From Nocardia sp. NRRL S-836 (GTDB lineage Bacteria > Actinomycetota > Actinomycetes > Mycobacteriales > Pseudonocardiaceae), in the NCBI RefSeq assembly GCF_001279525.1, contig NZ_LGDY01000097.1, forward strand, positions 1 through 64,000: a stretch of DNA of 64,000 nt. The letters are read 5' to 3'. The translations under genes were made by a program, and so were the position numbers. A model generated the notes under the pieces. That model did no database searches. It worked only from the letters and a program-made list of their open reading frames with translations, and was not told the origin of the DNA. Positions 42,630 to 51,809 of the stretch are shown here, piece after piece; positions within the stretch are counted from its first letter, which is position 1, and the number at the start of each line of letters is the position of its first letter.

Positions 42630-45600
42630 TCGATCACCCCCGGTGCCGCCTTCTTCCTGCCGCCGTCCGCCCACACCCCGGTGTCCTGCTTGAGCAGGTC
42701 CGCCGACGTGCGCTCGTCTTCCTCGTCCTGTTCGTCGTTCTCCTGCACGGGTTCCTCGGGTTCAGGGGCGTCGAGGCCGGCGCACCCCAGCTCCGGCACG
42801 TGCGGGTTGAACCGGGGCAGGTAGGCCGACATCTCGATGGGCCGGGCCGTCGTCTCCGCCTGGAGGCGCACAACGCCCTCGCGGCCCGCGCTGTGCCCCC
42901 ACGCCGTCGAGTCGCGCAGGGTGTAGTCGGGCTTCTCCGGCGCGCGTTCGGCTTCCTCACGCAGCGCCCCGGCGGCGGGCAGCCAGGGCAGCCCACCCGA
43001 CGCCCCGGCGTCCCACGCGCTGAAGTCCTCCTCCCCGCCGACGGGGACGAGCGCCACGCGGTCGTCCCCGAACCCGGCGACCGGCGCCCCTGCCACCGGG
43101 AGGTCGGCGCCGAGCACGGGCACGCCGACCAGAGCCTCTTCACGCCGCCGCTCCCCCGCACCGCCCGCGGCCGCCGGGGCGACCGGCAGCACCGGTGCCG
43201 GGGGAACCGCGAGCTGGGGTGCGGGGGGCTGAGACACCGGGCGTTCGGCGACAGGAGCTTGGGGCACCGGCGCCGGGAACGCCGGGGCGTTGGACGCGGG
43301 CACCTCGGCCGCCGGAGCCTGTGGCACCTGTGGCACCGGCACCTGGGCTGCCGGGACCTGTGGCACCAGGTCCTCGGCCGCCGGGAGGTGGGACGCCGGA
43401 ACCTCGGGCTTGGGGGCCTGTGGCACCAGGCCCTCCGCCACCGGGACGTGGGACGCGGGAGCCTCGGCGGCCGGAGCCAGTGGCAACGGCACCTGCGGCA
43501 GCGGCGCCTGGGCCGCCGGGACCTGTGGCACCAGGTCCTCGGCCACCGGGAGGTGGGACGCCGGAACCTCGGGCGTGGGGGCCTGTGGCACCAAGCCCTC
43601 CGCCGACGGAACCTGCGGCACCGACCCGTCCTGCGTCCACGGCTCGGGCCACGCACGCGGCGTCTCCGCACCACCCGGATCACCCGTGGGCACCGCGGAC
43701 GCGAACTCCCAGGGAGCCGTCTCACCGTCCACGAGCCCGGACGCGTCGGAACGTTCGGCCGCGCCGGCACCACCCGCTGCACCGCCCTGTCCGGGCACCA
43801 TCGGCATAGGCGGCGCCATCGGCATCGGCGGCAGCATCGGCGCGGCGGCGCTCGGCGGCGCCGCACTCCACTGCTCCGGCGCGCCCTTCTCCTGGCCGGG
43901 CGTGTCCGGCTCACCAACACCGGGCAGCTGGACGCCCTCCCAGGGCTTGGCCTCCCCGCCGATCAGCCCGGCAGCATCCGGACGCTCCGCAGCACCCGAA
44001 CCACCACCCGTACCCGCACCGGGCGCACCCGGCGGCATCATCGGCATACCGGCTCCCGGCATCGCGGGAGTGTTGTGCTGGGACGAGGCCCACTCCTCCG
44101 GCGCACCCTTCTGCTGACCAGGCGTGTCCGGCTCACCAACGCCGGGCAGCTGGACGCCCTCCCAGGGCTTGGCCTCCCCGCCGATCAAACCGGCAGCATC
44201 CGGACGCTCCGCAGCACCCGAACCACCACCGGTACCCGCACCAGGCGCACCCGGCGGCATCATCGGCATACCACCACCCGGCATACCGGCACCGGGCATC
44301 GCGGGGATGTTGTGCTGGGACGACGCCCACTCCTCCGGCTTACCGCCGACCTGACCGATGGCCTCCGGCTCACCAACACCGGGCAGCTCAACGCCCTCCC
44401 ACGGCTTGACCTCCCCACCGATCAAACCGGCAGCATCCGGACGCTCCGCGGCACCCGACCCACCACCCGTACCCGCACCAGGCGCACCCGGCGGCATCAT
44501 CGGCATCCCGCCACCCGGCATACCCGCACCGGGCATCGCGGGAGTGTTGTGCTGCGACGACGCCCACTCCTCCGGCTTACCGCCGACCTGACCGATGGCC
44601 TCCGGCTCACCCAGACCAGGAACGTCGACGCCCTCCCACGGCTTGACCTCCCCACCGATCAGCCCGGAGGCGTCCGGACGCTCGGCAGCACCCGACCCAC
44701 CACCGGTACCCGCACCAGGCGCACCCGGCGGCATCATCGGCATACCGCCACCGGGCATACCGCCACCCGGCATCCCGGAGTTGTTGCGCTGGGACGACGC
44801 CCACTCCTCCGGGGTCGACGGCAGCTCGGGGACGTTGCCGTGCGGATCGCCCAGGCCGGGAACCTTCGAGCCCTCCCACGGCTTGACCTCCCCGCCGATC
44901 AGGCCGGAGGCGTCCGGACGCTCCCCAGCGCCCGAGCCACCGCCGGTACCCGCACCAGGCGCACCCGGCGGCATCATCGGCATACCGCCGCCGCCGAGGC
45001 CGTTGCGGTCGTCGCTGCCCGCGCCAGGTCCCTTGCCCGCGGTCCAGTCCTGGGGCTTGGGCACCTCGCCCGGCTTGAACTCACCCGGCTTCAGCTCACC
45101 GGGCTTGAAGTCACCGGGCTTGAACTCGCCCGGCTTGAAGTCGCCCGGTGACCCGCCCAGACCACCGGGCGTCTTGGCACCGGGGAACTCGCTCGGCTTG
45201 AACTCGCCGGGCTTGAACTCACCCGGCTTGATCTCGCCGGGCTTCAGCTCACCCGGCTTGAAGTCACCCGGCTTGAACTCACCGGGCTTGAACTCACCGG
45301 GAGGCGCGACCTTGCCACCGGGCGGCGTCTTGCCGCCGGGGAACTCGCTCGGCTTGAAGTCACCGGGCTTGAACTCACCCGGCTTGGGCACGTTCCCGCC
45401 GTTGCGGCCGGACGCGGGCGGCTTGGAGGCCACGAACGAGCCGGGAGGCGGCGGAACCGCTCCCTTGCCGCCGGGCAGGCCACCCCCGCCGGGACCGTTG
45501 CCGGGGTTGAACTCACCCGGCTTGAGGTTGGGCGGCGGCACGTTCCCGCCGGCGGACTTGCCGCCGGGGAGCTGGGGAGCGTTGAACGAGCCCGGCTTGA

Positions 45601-46804
45601 ACGAGTTCGGCGAGGGCGTGTTCCCGCCGGCAGCTCCCGACCCCGGGGACAGGATGCCGTTGTTGTCCAGGATGCCGTTCTTGAAGTCGCCGGGGCCCGC
45701 CCCGGGGTTGAACTCGTTGGGCTTGGGGGCGTTCCCGCCGAGGCCACCGGGCGAACCGGGACCGCCGAGGCTGCCGGGGTCGAACTTGCCGGGCGGCGGC
45801 ATGGCGGTGAAGTCCCCAGGACCGCCGGAACCGCCGAAGGCGTTGCCGCCACCGGGCATGCCCGGTGTCTTGCCACCGGGGAACTCCGGCGTCTTGATCT
45901 CCGGCGTCTTGATCTCCGGCGTCTTGATCTCCGGGTTCTTGATCTCCGGCGTCTTGACCTCGGGGACGGGCGGCGGCTTGATCTCCGGAACCTTGACCTT
46001 GGGGACGTGTGGCGGCGGGATGCCGGGGATCTTGATGTCGGGGACGTCCGGAACCTTGATCTTGGGGGGTTTCGGGCCGCCCCCACCGCCCAGCGGGTCC
46101 GGCTTCGGGATGCTGGTGAGCTGGGTGTCGTAGGACTGCTTCTCGTACTCCGCCGCGAGGGTCTTCAGCACCTGCCGCATGTCGCGGTCGAGGAGCTTGA
46201 CGATCTCGGGGAACTTGCTGATGTGGACGAGGTTTCCCTTGTCGCTCTCGATGATCACGTCCTCGCCCTTGATGGCGGCGATGCGCTGCGCCTCACGGGC
46301 GTAGAACTGGTCGATGTCGTGGACCGTCTGGATGGCCCACGCGAGGTAGTTGCCGGCCGCCCACAGCTGTTCCGGCACCGGGGAGAGCCGGGCCCGGCCG
46401 CCGTCGATCTGCGTGGCGTGGGCGGTGAACGCCTTGGAGAACTCGTCCATCAGACCCCTGAAGGCCTTGGCGGCCTCGCCACGCCACGGGCCGCCCTCCC
46501 CGGCCAGCGCCTTGGTCTGGTCGGCGATGCTCTTGCCCGTGGAGGCGAGGACCTCCTTGACCATGCGGAAGCTCAGCGCGGCGTCCCACAGGGTCTGCGG
46601 GTCCGAGGCGGCGCTCGTCCCCAGCTCGTTCCGCTCCTCGGCACCGATCGCGGCCGAGCCGGTGATGCGGGCCATGATCTCTTTCCAGCCCCACGAGTCG
46701 TAGTCCGATTTGGACGAACCCGAGCCATCACCGGTCGCCACCACGGCACCGCTGTCCTTGACTTCGACTTCCTTGCCGCCGGGCTTGGGCGGATCTTCAG
46801 CCAT
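42626..46804 (-). CDS. Giant WXG/PPE-like repeat protein of the type VII locus
   Basis: A 1392-residue protein. Residues 35-230 are helical with a W-R-G turn (GPWRGEAAKAFRGLMDEFSKAF), like WXG100/PPE-type ESX substrates. The rest is low complexity: PEIKTPEIKTPE pentads, then many KPGEFKPGDFKPGE units, then five repeats of 74-80 residues built on GAPGAGTGGGSGAAERPDA and PWEGVELPGVGEPE, then VPQVPAAQ-type Pro repeats. An acidic C-terminal tail (PEPEEPVQENDEQDEEDERT) follows. It should be a secreted or envelope-linked structural component or a large ESX substrate. Its stop overlaps the EccC start, and it lies 89 bases after the gene at 46894. Confidence 0.8.
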   Translation of the reverse strand: MAEDPPKPGGKEVEVKDSGAVVATGDGSGSSKSDYDSWGWKEIMARITGSAAIGAEERNELGTSAASDPQTLWDAALSFRMVKEVLASTGKSIADQTKALAGEGGPWRGEAAKAFRGLMDEFSKAFTAHATQIDGGRARLSPVPEQLWAAGNYLAWAIQTVHDIDQFYAREAQRIAAIKGEDVIIESDKGNLVHISKFPEIVKLLDRDMRQVLKTLAAEYEKQSYDTQLTSIPKPDPLGGGGGPKPPKIKVPDVPDIKIPGIPPPHVPKVKVPEIKPPPVPEVKTPEIKNPEIKTPEIKTPEIKTPEFPGGKTPGMPGGGNAFGGSGGPGDFTAMPPPGKFDPGSLGGPGSPGGLGGNAPKPNEFNPGAGPGDFKNGILDNNGILSPGSGAAGGNTPSPNSFKPGSFNAPQLPGGKSAGGNVPPPNLKPGEFNPGNGPGGGGLPGGKGAVPPPPGSFVASKPPASGRNGGNVPKPGEFKPGDFKPSEFPGGKTPPGGKVAPPGEFKPGEFKPGDFKPGELKPGEIKPGEFKPGEFKPSEFPGAKTPGGLGGSPGDFKPGEFKPGDFKPGELKPGEFKPGEVPKPQDWTAGKGPGAGSDDRNGLGGGGMPMMPPGAPGAGTGGGSGAGERPDASGLIGGEVKPWEGSKVPGLGDPHGNVPELPSTPEEWASSQRNNSGMPGGGMPGGGMPMMPPGAPGAGTGGGSGAAERPDASGLIGGEVKPWEGVDVPGLGEPEAIGQVGGKPEEWASSQHNTPAMPGAGMPGGGMPMMPPGAPGAGTGGGSGAAERPDAAGLIGGEVKPWEGVELPGVGEPEAIGQVGGKPEEWASSQHNIPAMPGAGMPGGGMPMMPPGAPGAGTGGGSGAAERPDAAGLIGGEAKPWEGVQLPGVGEPDTPGQQKGAPEEWASSQHNTPAMPGAGMPMMPPGAPGAGTGGGSGAAERPDAAGLIGGEAKPWEGVQLPGVGEPDTPGQEKGAPEQWSAAPPSAAAPMLPPMPMAPPMPMVPGQGGAAGGAGAAERSDASGLVDGETAPWEFASAVPTGDPGGAETPRAWPEPWTQDGSVPQVPSAEGLVPQAPTPEVPASHLPVAEDLVPQVPAAQAPLPQVPLPLAPAAEAPASHVPVAEGLVPQAPKPEVPASHLPAAEDLVPQVPAAQVPVPQVPQAPAAEVPASNAPAFPAPVPQAPVAERPVSQPPAPQLAVPPAPVLPVAPAAAGGAGERRREEALVGVPVLGADLPVAGAPVAGFGDDRVALVPVGGEEDFSAWDAGASGGLPWLPAAGALREEAERAPEKPDYTLRDSTAWGHSAGREGVVRLQAETTARPIEMSAYLPRFNPHVPELGCAGLDAPEPEEPVQENDEQDEEDERTSADLLKQDTGVWADGGRKKAAPGVIE
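43866..44990. repeat. Five 222-240 bp in-frame repeats
   Basis: Five long direct repeats with periods of 222, 237, 237 and 240 bp (marked by the GGCGGCATCAT box at 44031, 44253, 44490, 44727 and 44967) encode repeats of 74-80 residues in the giant WXG-like protein. Units 2 to 4 are almost identical, and all period lengths are multiples of three. Confidence 0.95.
45064..45392. repeat. 15-bp tandem repeats encoding KPGE(F/L/I)
   Basis: Dense 15-bp units encode K-P-G-(E/D)-(F/L/I) on the minus strand, in two or three blocks separated by short GGK-rich spacers. A related pentad array (PEIKT) lies at about 45881-45962. These arrays predict an extended, regularly charged stalk. Confidence 0.9.
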
Positions 46805-46893
46805 GGTGGTGCCTTCGTGTTGCGCGGGTGCACGGCCCGCGGTGCCGACAGGGGTGAACGCGACGCCGGGGAACGGGTTGCTCGGATGACGCC

Positions 46894-47514
46894 TTAGGCG
46901 GCGGGGGTGGGTCCGGTGATCGCCTTGCTGATCTCGGCCTTGGCACTGGCGATGTGCTCGTTGAGGTCCTTGCCGGTGGCGCGGTTGAGCTCCTCGGCGG
47001 TGTCATAGGCGTGCGCGAGCTTCTCGAGCTCGTCGGCGACCGCGGTGATCGCGTCGATGGCCTTGCGGAGGAACTCGCGGGTCGTCGGCTGGATCGCCCC
47101 GCCCGTGCCGCCGCCGACGACCTTCACGTGCAGCTGGTGCGCGTCGTAGAAGATGCCGGGTGCGACCTTGACCTTCTCGATCTGCTCCAGCGCGGTCTTG
47201 AGGTTGGGGATCAGCGAACGGACGTTGGTGGCGAACGTCTTCAGCGCCTCGGTGCTGACGCGGATGCCGCGGCCGGAGTGGTCCTTGTTGCGCGGCACCT
47301 TGGGCGGCGGGTACTTGTTCGCGAAGTGCTCTCCCTCGGGACCGCCCCAGTCCTCGATGCCGTCCCTGGGCCCCTTGGCGTCGTACTCCTCGGGGTTCTT
47401 CTTGGCGTCCTCGTACGACTCCTTCTTGTCGCTCTCGCCCGGGTGGTTCTTCTCGTAGTTCTTCTTGACCACTTCCTTCTCGTGGTCGGTCAGCTCCCGC
47501 GTAGTACCTGGCAT
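46894..47514 (-). CDS. Helical acidic protein of the type VII locus, 206 aa
   Basis: A soluble protein in two parts. Residues 1-85 are very hydrophilic (NYEKNHPGESDKKESYEDAK; DWGGPEGEHFANKYPPPKVP). Residues 86-206 are long helices with TNVRSLIPNLKTALEQIEK and FLRKAIDAITAVADELEKLA, reminiscent of the helical hairpin of ESX substrates of more than 100 residues, though no clear WXG is present. It is probably a secreted substrate or partner. The ATG at 47514 was preferred to the GTG six bases earlier because GAAGGG is then at a good distance. Confidence 0.75.
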   Translation of the reverse strand: MPGTTRELTDHEKEVVKKNYEKNHPGESDKKESYEDAKKNPEEYDAKGPRDGIEDWGGPEGEHFANKYPPPKVPRNKDHSGRGIRVSTEALKTFATNVRSLIPNLKTALEQIEKVKVAPGIFYDAHQLHVKVVGGGTGGAIQPTTREFLRKAIDAITAVADELEKLAHAYDTAEELNRATGKDLNEHIASAKAEISKAITGPTPAA

Positions 47515-47590
47515 GCTCACAGCCCTTCTCTTCGACCGGTGTCACCGCGGAACGGGGCGTCGCCGGGACGTCCGGCGACGCCCCGGGGAC

Positions 47591-47893
47591 CTACTTCACG
47601 CTGTAGCCGCCCCAGGCGTTCATGCCGGTGTGCTCGATCTTGAGGTAGCCGCCGGTGATGTTGTTGAGGGCGATCTCGGCCGAGTTCAGGCTGTGGGGCA
47701 TGCGCGCGGCGGCGGCGTCCCACTGGGACTTCGCCACCATGTACTGGTCCTTGGCGCCGTCCTGCCAGTCCCCCAGGCTCTTGAGGATCTGCTGGTGCAT
47801 GTTCTCCAGCTCGGTCTGCAGGCGCTTGGTGACCGCGGCCATCTGGTCGCGGACCGAGTCCGCCATGCCGCGGTCGAAGGTGTAAGTGGGCAA
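47591..47893 (-). CDS. WXG100-family protein (EsxB-like)
   Basis: Exactly 100 residues, the family length. It forms a helix-turn-helix hairpin with the turn at LGDWQDGAKDQYMVAK, a W-x-D-G variant of the W-x-G turn. The C-terminal half contains YLKIE, a Y-x-x-x-E motif of the type that directs ESX substrates to EccC. Start is TTG at 47893, preceded by AAAGGA. It pairs with the WXG100 protein encoded 46 bases upstream, probably as a heterodimer. Confidence 0.88.
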   Translation of the reverse strand: MPTYTFDRGMADSVRDQMAAVTKRLQTELENMHQQILKSLGDWQDGAKDQYMVAKSQWDAAAARMPHSLNSAEIALNNITGGYLKIEHTGMNAWGGYSVK

Positions 47894-47939
47894 AGCACTG
47901 TCCTTTCGGTGGCTGAGCGAGGTGGGGGTGTGGCGGCGA

Positions 47940-48260
47940 TCAGAGGCCGGCCAGGCCCGGACCCACGGGGATGCTCGACGCGGTCTCGGTGTTGGAGCTC
48001 TCACCGGCGGTGATGACCTGCCGGTTGCCGTTCATGACCTCGATCATCTCGCCGAGCTTGTTCACGATGAACGTGCAGTCGTCCATCCAGGCCCGCATCG
48101 AGGTGTCGAACGCCGCGGAGGCGTCACCGGTCCACGTCGACTTCAGGGTGTCGAGCGCGCCGCTGACGGTCTGGACACCGTTCTTGGCCACGCTCTGCGT
48201 GGAGCCCAGGTGGCCTGCCGCCGCCTGCATTCCCGGGGTAGTAGTTGACACTCCGGCCAT
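47940..48260 (-). CDS. WXG100-family protein (EsxA-like)
   Basis: A 106-residue helical-hairpin protein with the canonical turn STWTGDASAAFDTSM (W-T-G) and heptad-like hydrophobics on both sides (GVQTVSGALDTLK; FIVNKLGEMIEVM). No Y-x-x-x-D/E motif is seen, so the partner at 47591 would supply the export signal. The ATG follows GGGAGA. It is the first gene of the leftward secretion operon after the 448-bp promoter region. Confidence 0.92.
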   Translation of the reverse strand: MAGVSTTTPGMQAAAGHLGSTQSVAKNGVQTVSGALDTLKSTWTGDASAAFDTSMRAWMDDCTFIVNKLGEMIEVMNGNRQVITAGESSNTETASSIPVGPGLAGL

Positions 48261-48708
48261 TGGCTGTCTCCCTATGTGAACGAGCTAGTGGTCGCTGACA
48301 AACGAAGCTTGCTCAAGCAGCGCCCCGCCGAAGAAGAGCTTGCTCCCCCTCGCCGAGCCAATCAGCACTCCGCGGAAGTTCTTTCCCTTCCACACACCCT
48401 TGGTGGCGCGTTCGCCCTCGCCTTTCCACCGAAGCCGGCAACCGCCCCGGATGAAGACGAACCGCAGGTGACGGGCTTGTCTCGATCCGGACAAGAAACG
48501 TTTGCGATCAACCGAAGAAGATCACCGGCCAGCCGACCTCACCATTCCCCGGACGATTACCAATGCGAAGCAGGCATTGCACGAAAGCAGCGAGAACAGC
48601 AAAAGATCGCGCACGGACGACAAGCACCGAATCCGGCGCTCTGCTCGCCGAACGCACCAGGAATGGGCGAACCGGTCACCACCGGGCCGCTCATGACGAT
48701 ATCGGCGA
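48261..48708. promoter_or_regulatory. 448-bp promoter region of the esx operon
   Basis: The region is less G+C-rich than its surroundings, and the open frames in it lack codon bias and ribosome sites, so no gene is called. It should carry the main promoter of the secretion operon. A stretch with TTGAGC and an ACTAGC-like hexamer on the minus strand near 48287-48315 is a possible promoter, but the match is weak. Confidence 0.5.
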
Positions 48709-49422
48709 TCACTCGTCCGGTCGAATGACGCTGCCCGAAAGCACACGAGCTTTTGACAGCGAGGGCACACCCCGCGGCGTCACCGGGGCGGGCTCGCCGA
48801 CGTCGTACGACGCGAGCAGCTCGCCGACCCTGCGCGTGACGCGGTCGTGCACCATCAGCTCGACCTCGCTGGAGCCGGTCTCCGCCACAAGGTAGTGCTC
48901 GTCGTCCGTGCCGCACCAGGTGAGAGCGGGGAAGCCCGTGGGCCGGCCCCGGCCGGAGAACCCGATCCTGCCGGTCGCGGGAGGTCCGTCCGCGGCGCCG
49001 GACCGGGCAGGGGACCAGCGGCCCTCCCACAGCAGGTCGGTGATCGCCACGGCCAGTTCGTCGGGCCTGATCGCGGAGAGCCACAGTTCGCCACCGGCGA
49101 GCACGGCGAGCACGGCCTCGTCCGCGTCGCGGGCGGCGAGCGCCTGCAGCGGGTATCCGACGAAGGCGACCAGGTCGACCGCCTCGCGGTAGTTCCCGAG
49201 CAGGTGCAGCATCCGGGTCAGGCGCGCGTCGGCGCGGCGCCCGCGATCGGCCATGCCGCGGTTGACGAGCTCTCGGTAGACCTCTTCGACCAGCACGGCT
49301 CCGCACTGGGACCGCCCCTGGGTCTTCGGCACCATCAAGGGGTACGGCATCGGGCCGGGGCAGACGTCCGCCCACAGCACCTCGAAGTCGTACGTCGACA
49401 GCGGGAACTGCGGCATGCGCAT
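48709..49422 (-). CDS. espG: EspG-family ESX secretion-associated chaperone
   Basis: A 237-residue protein with the EspG layout: an opening LSTYDFEVLWADVCPGPMPY, L-M-V-P-K-T-Q-G-R, a helix LVNRGMADRGRRADARL, LLGNYREAVDL and the beta-sheet segment DEAVLAVLAGGELWLSAIR, then a C-terminal half with TRRVGELLASYD. EspG proteins hold PE/PPE-type substrates in the cytosol until they reach EccC, so the giant PPE-like protein at 42626 is its likely client. The start at 49422 is chosen among two ATGs six bases apart. Confidence 0.82.
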   Translation of the reverse strand: MRMPQFPLSTYDFEVLWADVCPGPMPYPLMVPKTQGRSQCGAVLVEEVYRELVNRGMADRGRRADARLTRMLHLLGNYREAVDLVAFVGYPLQALAARDADEAVLAVLAGGELWLSAIRPDELAVAITDLLWEGRWSPARSGAADGPPATGRIGFSGRGRPTGFPALTWCGTDDEHYLVAETGSSEVELMVHDRVTRRVGELLASYDVGEPAPVTPRGVPSLSKARVLSGSVIRPDE

Positions 49423-49527
49423 CCCACGAGTCAACACCGCGACAGGCCCCGACCGGGCGACCGGCGCACGGCTGCGCCCGTTCGATCGCCCGATCTTTCC
49501 CACTCGGTCAGCAACCAGGCGCCGCGG

Positions 49528-51759
49528 TCACGGAATTCGGGCGAGCTCGCTCTCCACGTCGGCGCAGCGGGTCGGCATCGCCAGCTCGTCGAAGACGGTC
49601 CACGCGTACTCGAGCAGCTCGCGCGCCTCGTCATGCGCACCCGCGTCGATGCAGCACCGGCCCTCCCACAGCGCCGCATCGGCCGCGAGCCCCGTGGCCC
49701 CCACCTCCTGCTGCATGACGCGGGACCGAGCGAACAGCGGCACGGCCTGGTCGCACCGGCCCATCGCGTGCAGGCAGCGGGCCATCCCCTCGACGAGAAT
49801 GGCCGTCAGGCGGTTGCGGGGCTTCGTCGCCTCGCCCGCCCGGCCGCGGCGCACCGCTTCCTCGTGCAGCGCCTCCGTGAGAGCAAGCGCCTGCTCGTGC
49901 TGTCCGTCGAGCAACAGCAGCGCACCGAACCGGTAACGGACCGGCAGCTGCACGGCCCAGAAGTCGTAGGAAGCGGCAAGTTCCACGGACTCCCGTGCGT
50001 GCTCCATCGCCCTGGCGCGGTCGACCTGGGAGTACTCGTAATAGGAGGCGTAGGCCAGCGCCCACATCCGTTCCAGCCGGTCGCCGGCCACCTCGGCGCG
50101 GCCCAGGGCGAGCAGGTGCTGTTCCAGCGCGGCCTTGGTGTCGGCCACCATGGAATGCGCCCACCCCAGGAAGTTGAGCTGCTGCGCCTCGGCGGTCACG
50201 TCGCCCAGCGCCCGTGCCGCCTCGACACCGGCGCCGAAGACCTCGACCCACTCGACCACCTGCCAGCGGTCGTCGGAGTACCAATGCATCGCCTGCGCGA
50301 GCGCCAGCACCTCGCTGTGCCAGCCCGTGCGCACCGCTTCCCGGAGCGCGGCCAACCAGCTCGGCCGCTCCTGCTCCAGCCACGACCGCGCCTCGTCCAG
50401 CGAGTCGAACACCTCGTTGCCGGGTTCCTCCGGCCAGAACATCGTCCCCGCCGCTGTCGCCATGTCCAGCAGGTGCCCGAGCACCGCCTCCGTCGTCACA
50501 GAACGATCAGCGTCGTCGTCCTCGGCCTCCCAGCGCTCACGCGCGAACAACCGCAGCAGGTCGTGGAAGCGGAACCGGCCCTCCGCCGGGCCCGCCAGCA
50601 CCATGCTCGCGTCCACCAGCTCGTCGAGCAGCTCGAACGCCTCCGACTCCGTCAGACTGCCCGCCACCTGCGCCAGCTCGACACCGAAGTCCGCACCCGG
50701 CACCGCCGCCAACCGCCGGAACAGCCTCCGGCCCTGCGGCGACAACCCCCGGTACGACACCTCGAAGGCCGACCGCACCTGCAGATCCCCCGCGGACAAC
50801 GCGGTCAGCCTCGTCCGCTCATTGCGCAACTGGTTCACCAGGTACCGCAACGACCAGTGCGGCCTGCTCGCCAGGCGGTTGCCCACGATCCGCAACGCCA
50901 ACGGCAGGTTCCCGCACAGCTCGATCAGCTCACCCACGACACCGGGCTCGGCCCGCACCCGGTCCACACCGACGACGGCCTCCAGCAACGCCTCCGCGTC
51001 CCCGTCGTCGAACGGCTCCAGGTACAGCCAGCGCACCCCTTCCAGCCCCGCCAGCGTGCGGCGGCACGTCACGAGCGTCCGGCTGCCGGGAGCCGCCGCG
51101 AGAAACGGCCGGACCTGCGCCTCCGAGGCCGCGTTGTCCAGCAGCACCAGCACCTTCCGCTTCTCCAGCAGTGCCCGGTACCGCCCCGCCTGCTCGTCCA
51201 CCACCGCGGGGACGTTCCCCGCCCCCGTGCCCAGGGCCTGCAGCAACCGGTCGAACACGACCTGCACGGGCAACGGCCGCTCGTCCATCCCGCGCAGGTC
51301 GACGGCCAGACACCCGTCCGGGAACTCGTCCCGCAGCCGGTGCGCCGCGTACGCCGCCAGGACGGTCTTGCCCACACCGGGTTGCCCCACGATCGCCACG
51401 GTCGGATTCACCCGCAACAGCCGCTGCAGCTCGTCGAGGTCCGCCACCCGCCCAACCGGGTGGGAGGGCAGGGGCGGCATCTCGGCCGGGCCGGGGGGCG
51501 ACGTCGCCGGCCGGCGCCTGCGGGCCCGTTCCGCGACCTGCAGGAACTCCGCGCGCTCGTCGCCACCGAGGCCGAGCGCGTCCGCCAGCTCCTCGGCCGA
51601 CCTCCGCTGCGCCGCACGAGCCCGGCCCTGCTCCAACTCCCGCAACGCACGCACGCTGACACCGGACCGCTCCGCCAGCCCCTGCTGGCTCAACCCGGCG
51701 TCGCGCCGGTACCGCAGCAACAGCTCACCGAAGGTCGACTGGCCATCCGAGACGCGCAT
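49528..51759 (-). CDS. XRE/NB-ARC/TPR transcriptional regulator, paralogue 1
   Basis: A 743-residue STAND regulator. Residues 10-70 are an XRE-type helix-turn-helix (LLLRYRRDAGLSQQGLAERS). The NB-ARC NTPase has Walker A VGQPGVGKTVLAAYAA and Walker B KVLVLLDNA, then CGNLPLALRIVGNRLASRPH, the GxP switch motif. TPR-like helices (about 480-743) end the protein. Such proteins act as ligand-gated switches of secondary metabolism or development. The tandem neighbour upstream at 51810 is a clear paralogue. Confidence 0.88.
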   Translation of the reverse strand: MRVSDGQSTFGELLLRYRRDAGLSQQGLAERSGVSVRALRELEQGRARAAQRRSAEELADALGLGGDERAEFLQVAERARRRRPATSPPGPAEMPPLPSHPVGRVADLDELQRLLRVNPTVAIVGQPGVGKTVLAAYAAHRLRDEFPDGCLAVDLRGMDERPLPVQVVFDRLLQALGTGAGNVPAVVDEQAGRYRALLEKRKVLVLLDNAASEAQVRPFLAAAPGSRTLVTCRRTLAGLEGVRWLYLEPFDDGDAEALLEAVVGVDRVRAEPGVVGELIELCGNLPLALRIVGNRLASRPHWSLRYLVNQLRNERTRLTALSAGDLQVRSAFEVSYRGLSPQGRRLFRRLAAVPGADFGVELAQVAGSLTESEAFELLDELVDASMVLAGPAEGRFRFHDLLRLFARERWEAEDDDADRSVTTEAVLGHLLDMATAAGTMFWPEEPGNEVFDSLDEARSWLEQERPSWLAALREAVRTGWHSEVLALAQAMHWYSDDRWQVVEWVEVFGAGVEAARALGDVTAEAQQLNFLGWAHSMVADTKAALEQHLLALGRAEVAGDRLERMWALAYASYYEYSQVDRARAMEHARESVELAASYDFWAVQLPVRYRFGALLLLDGQHEQALALTEALHEEAVRRGRAGEATKPRNRLTAILVEGMARCLHAMGRCDQAVPLFARSRVMQQEVGATGLAADAALWEGRCCIDAGAHDEARELLEYAWTVFDELAMPTRCADVESELARIP

Positions 51760-51809
51760 CGGCCCAAAATAGCCGCCGCCGTTGGGCCGACCGAGCGGAC
51801 TACACCCGT

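Noticed and set aside
48276..48728. 150-residue open frame in the esx promoter region
   Set aside because: No codon bias or ribosome site and low-complexity polar sequence; it overlaps the end of the espG-like gene on the other strand.
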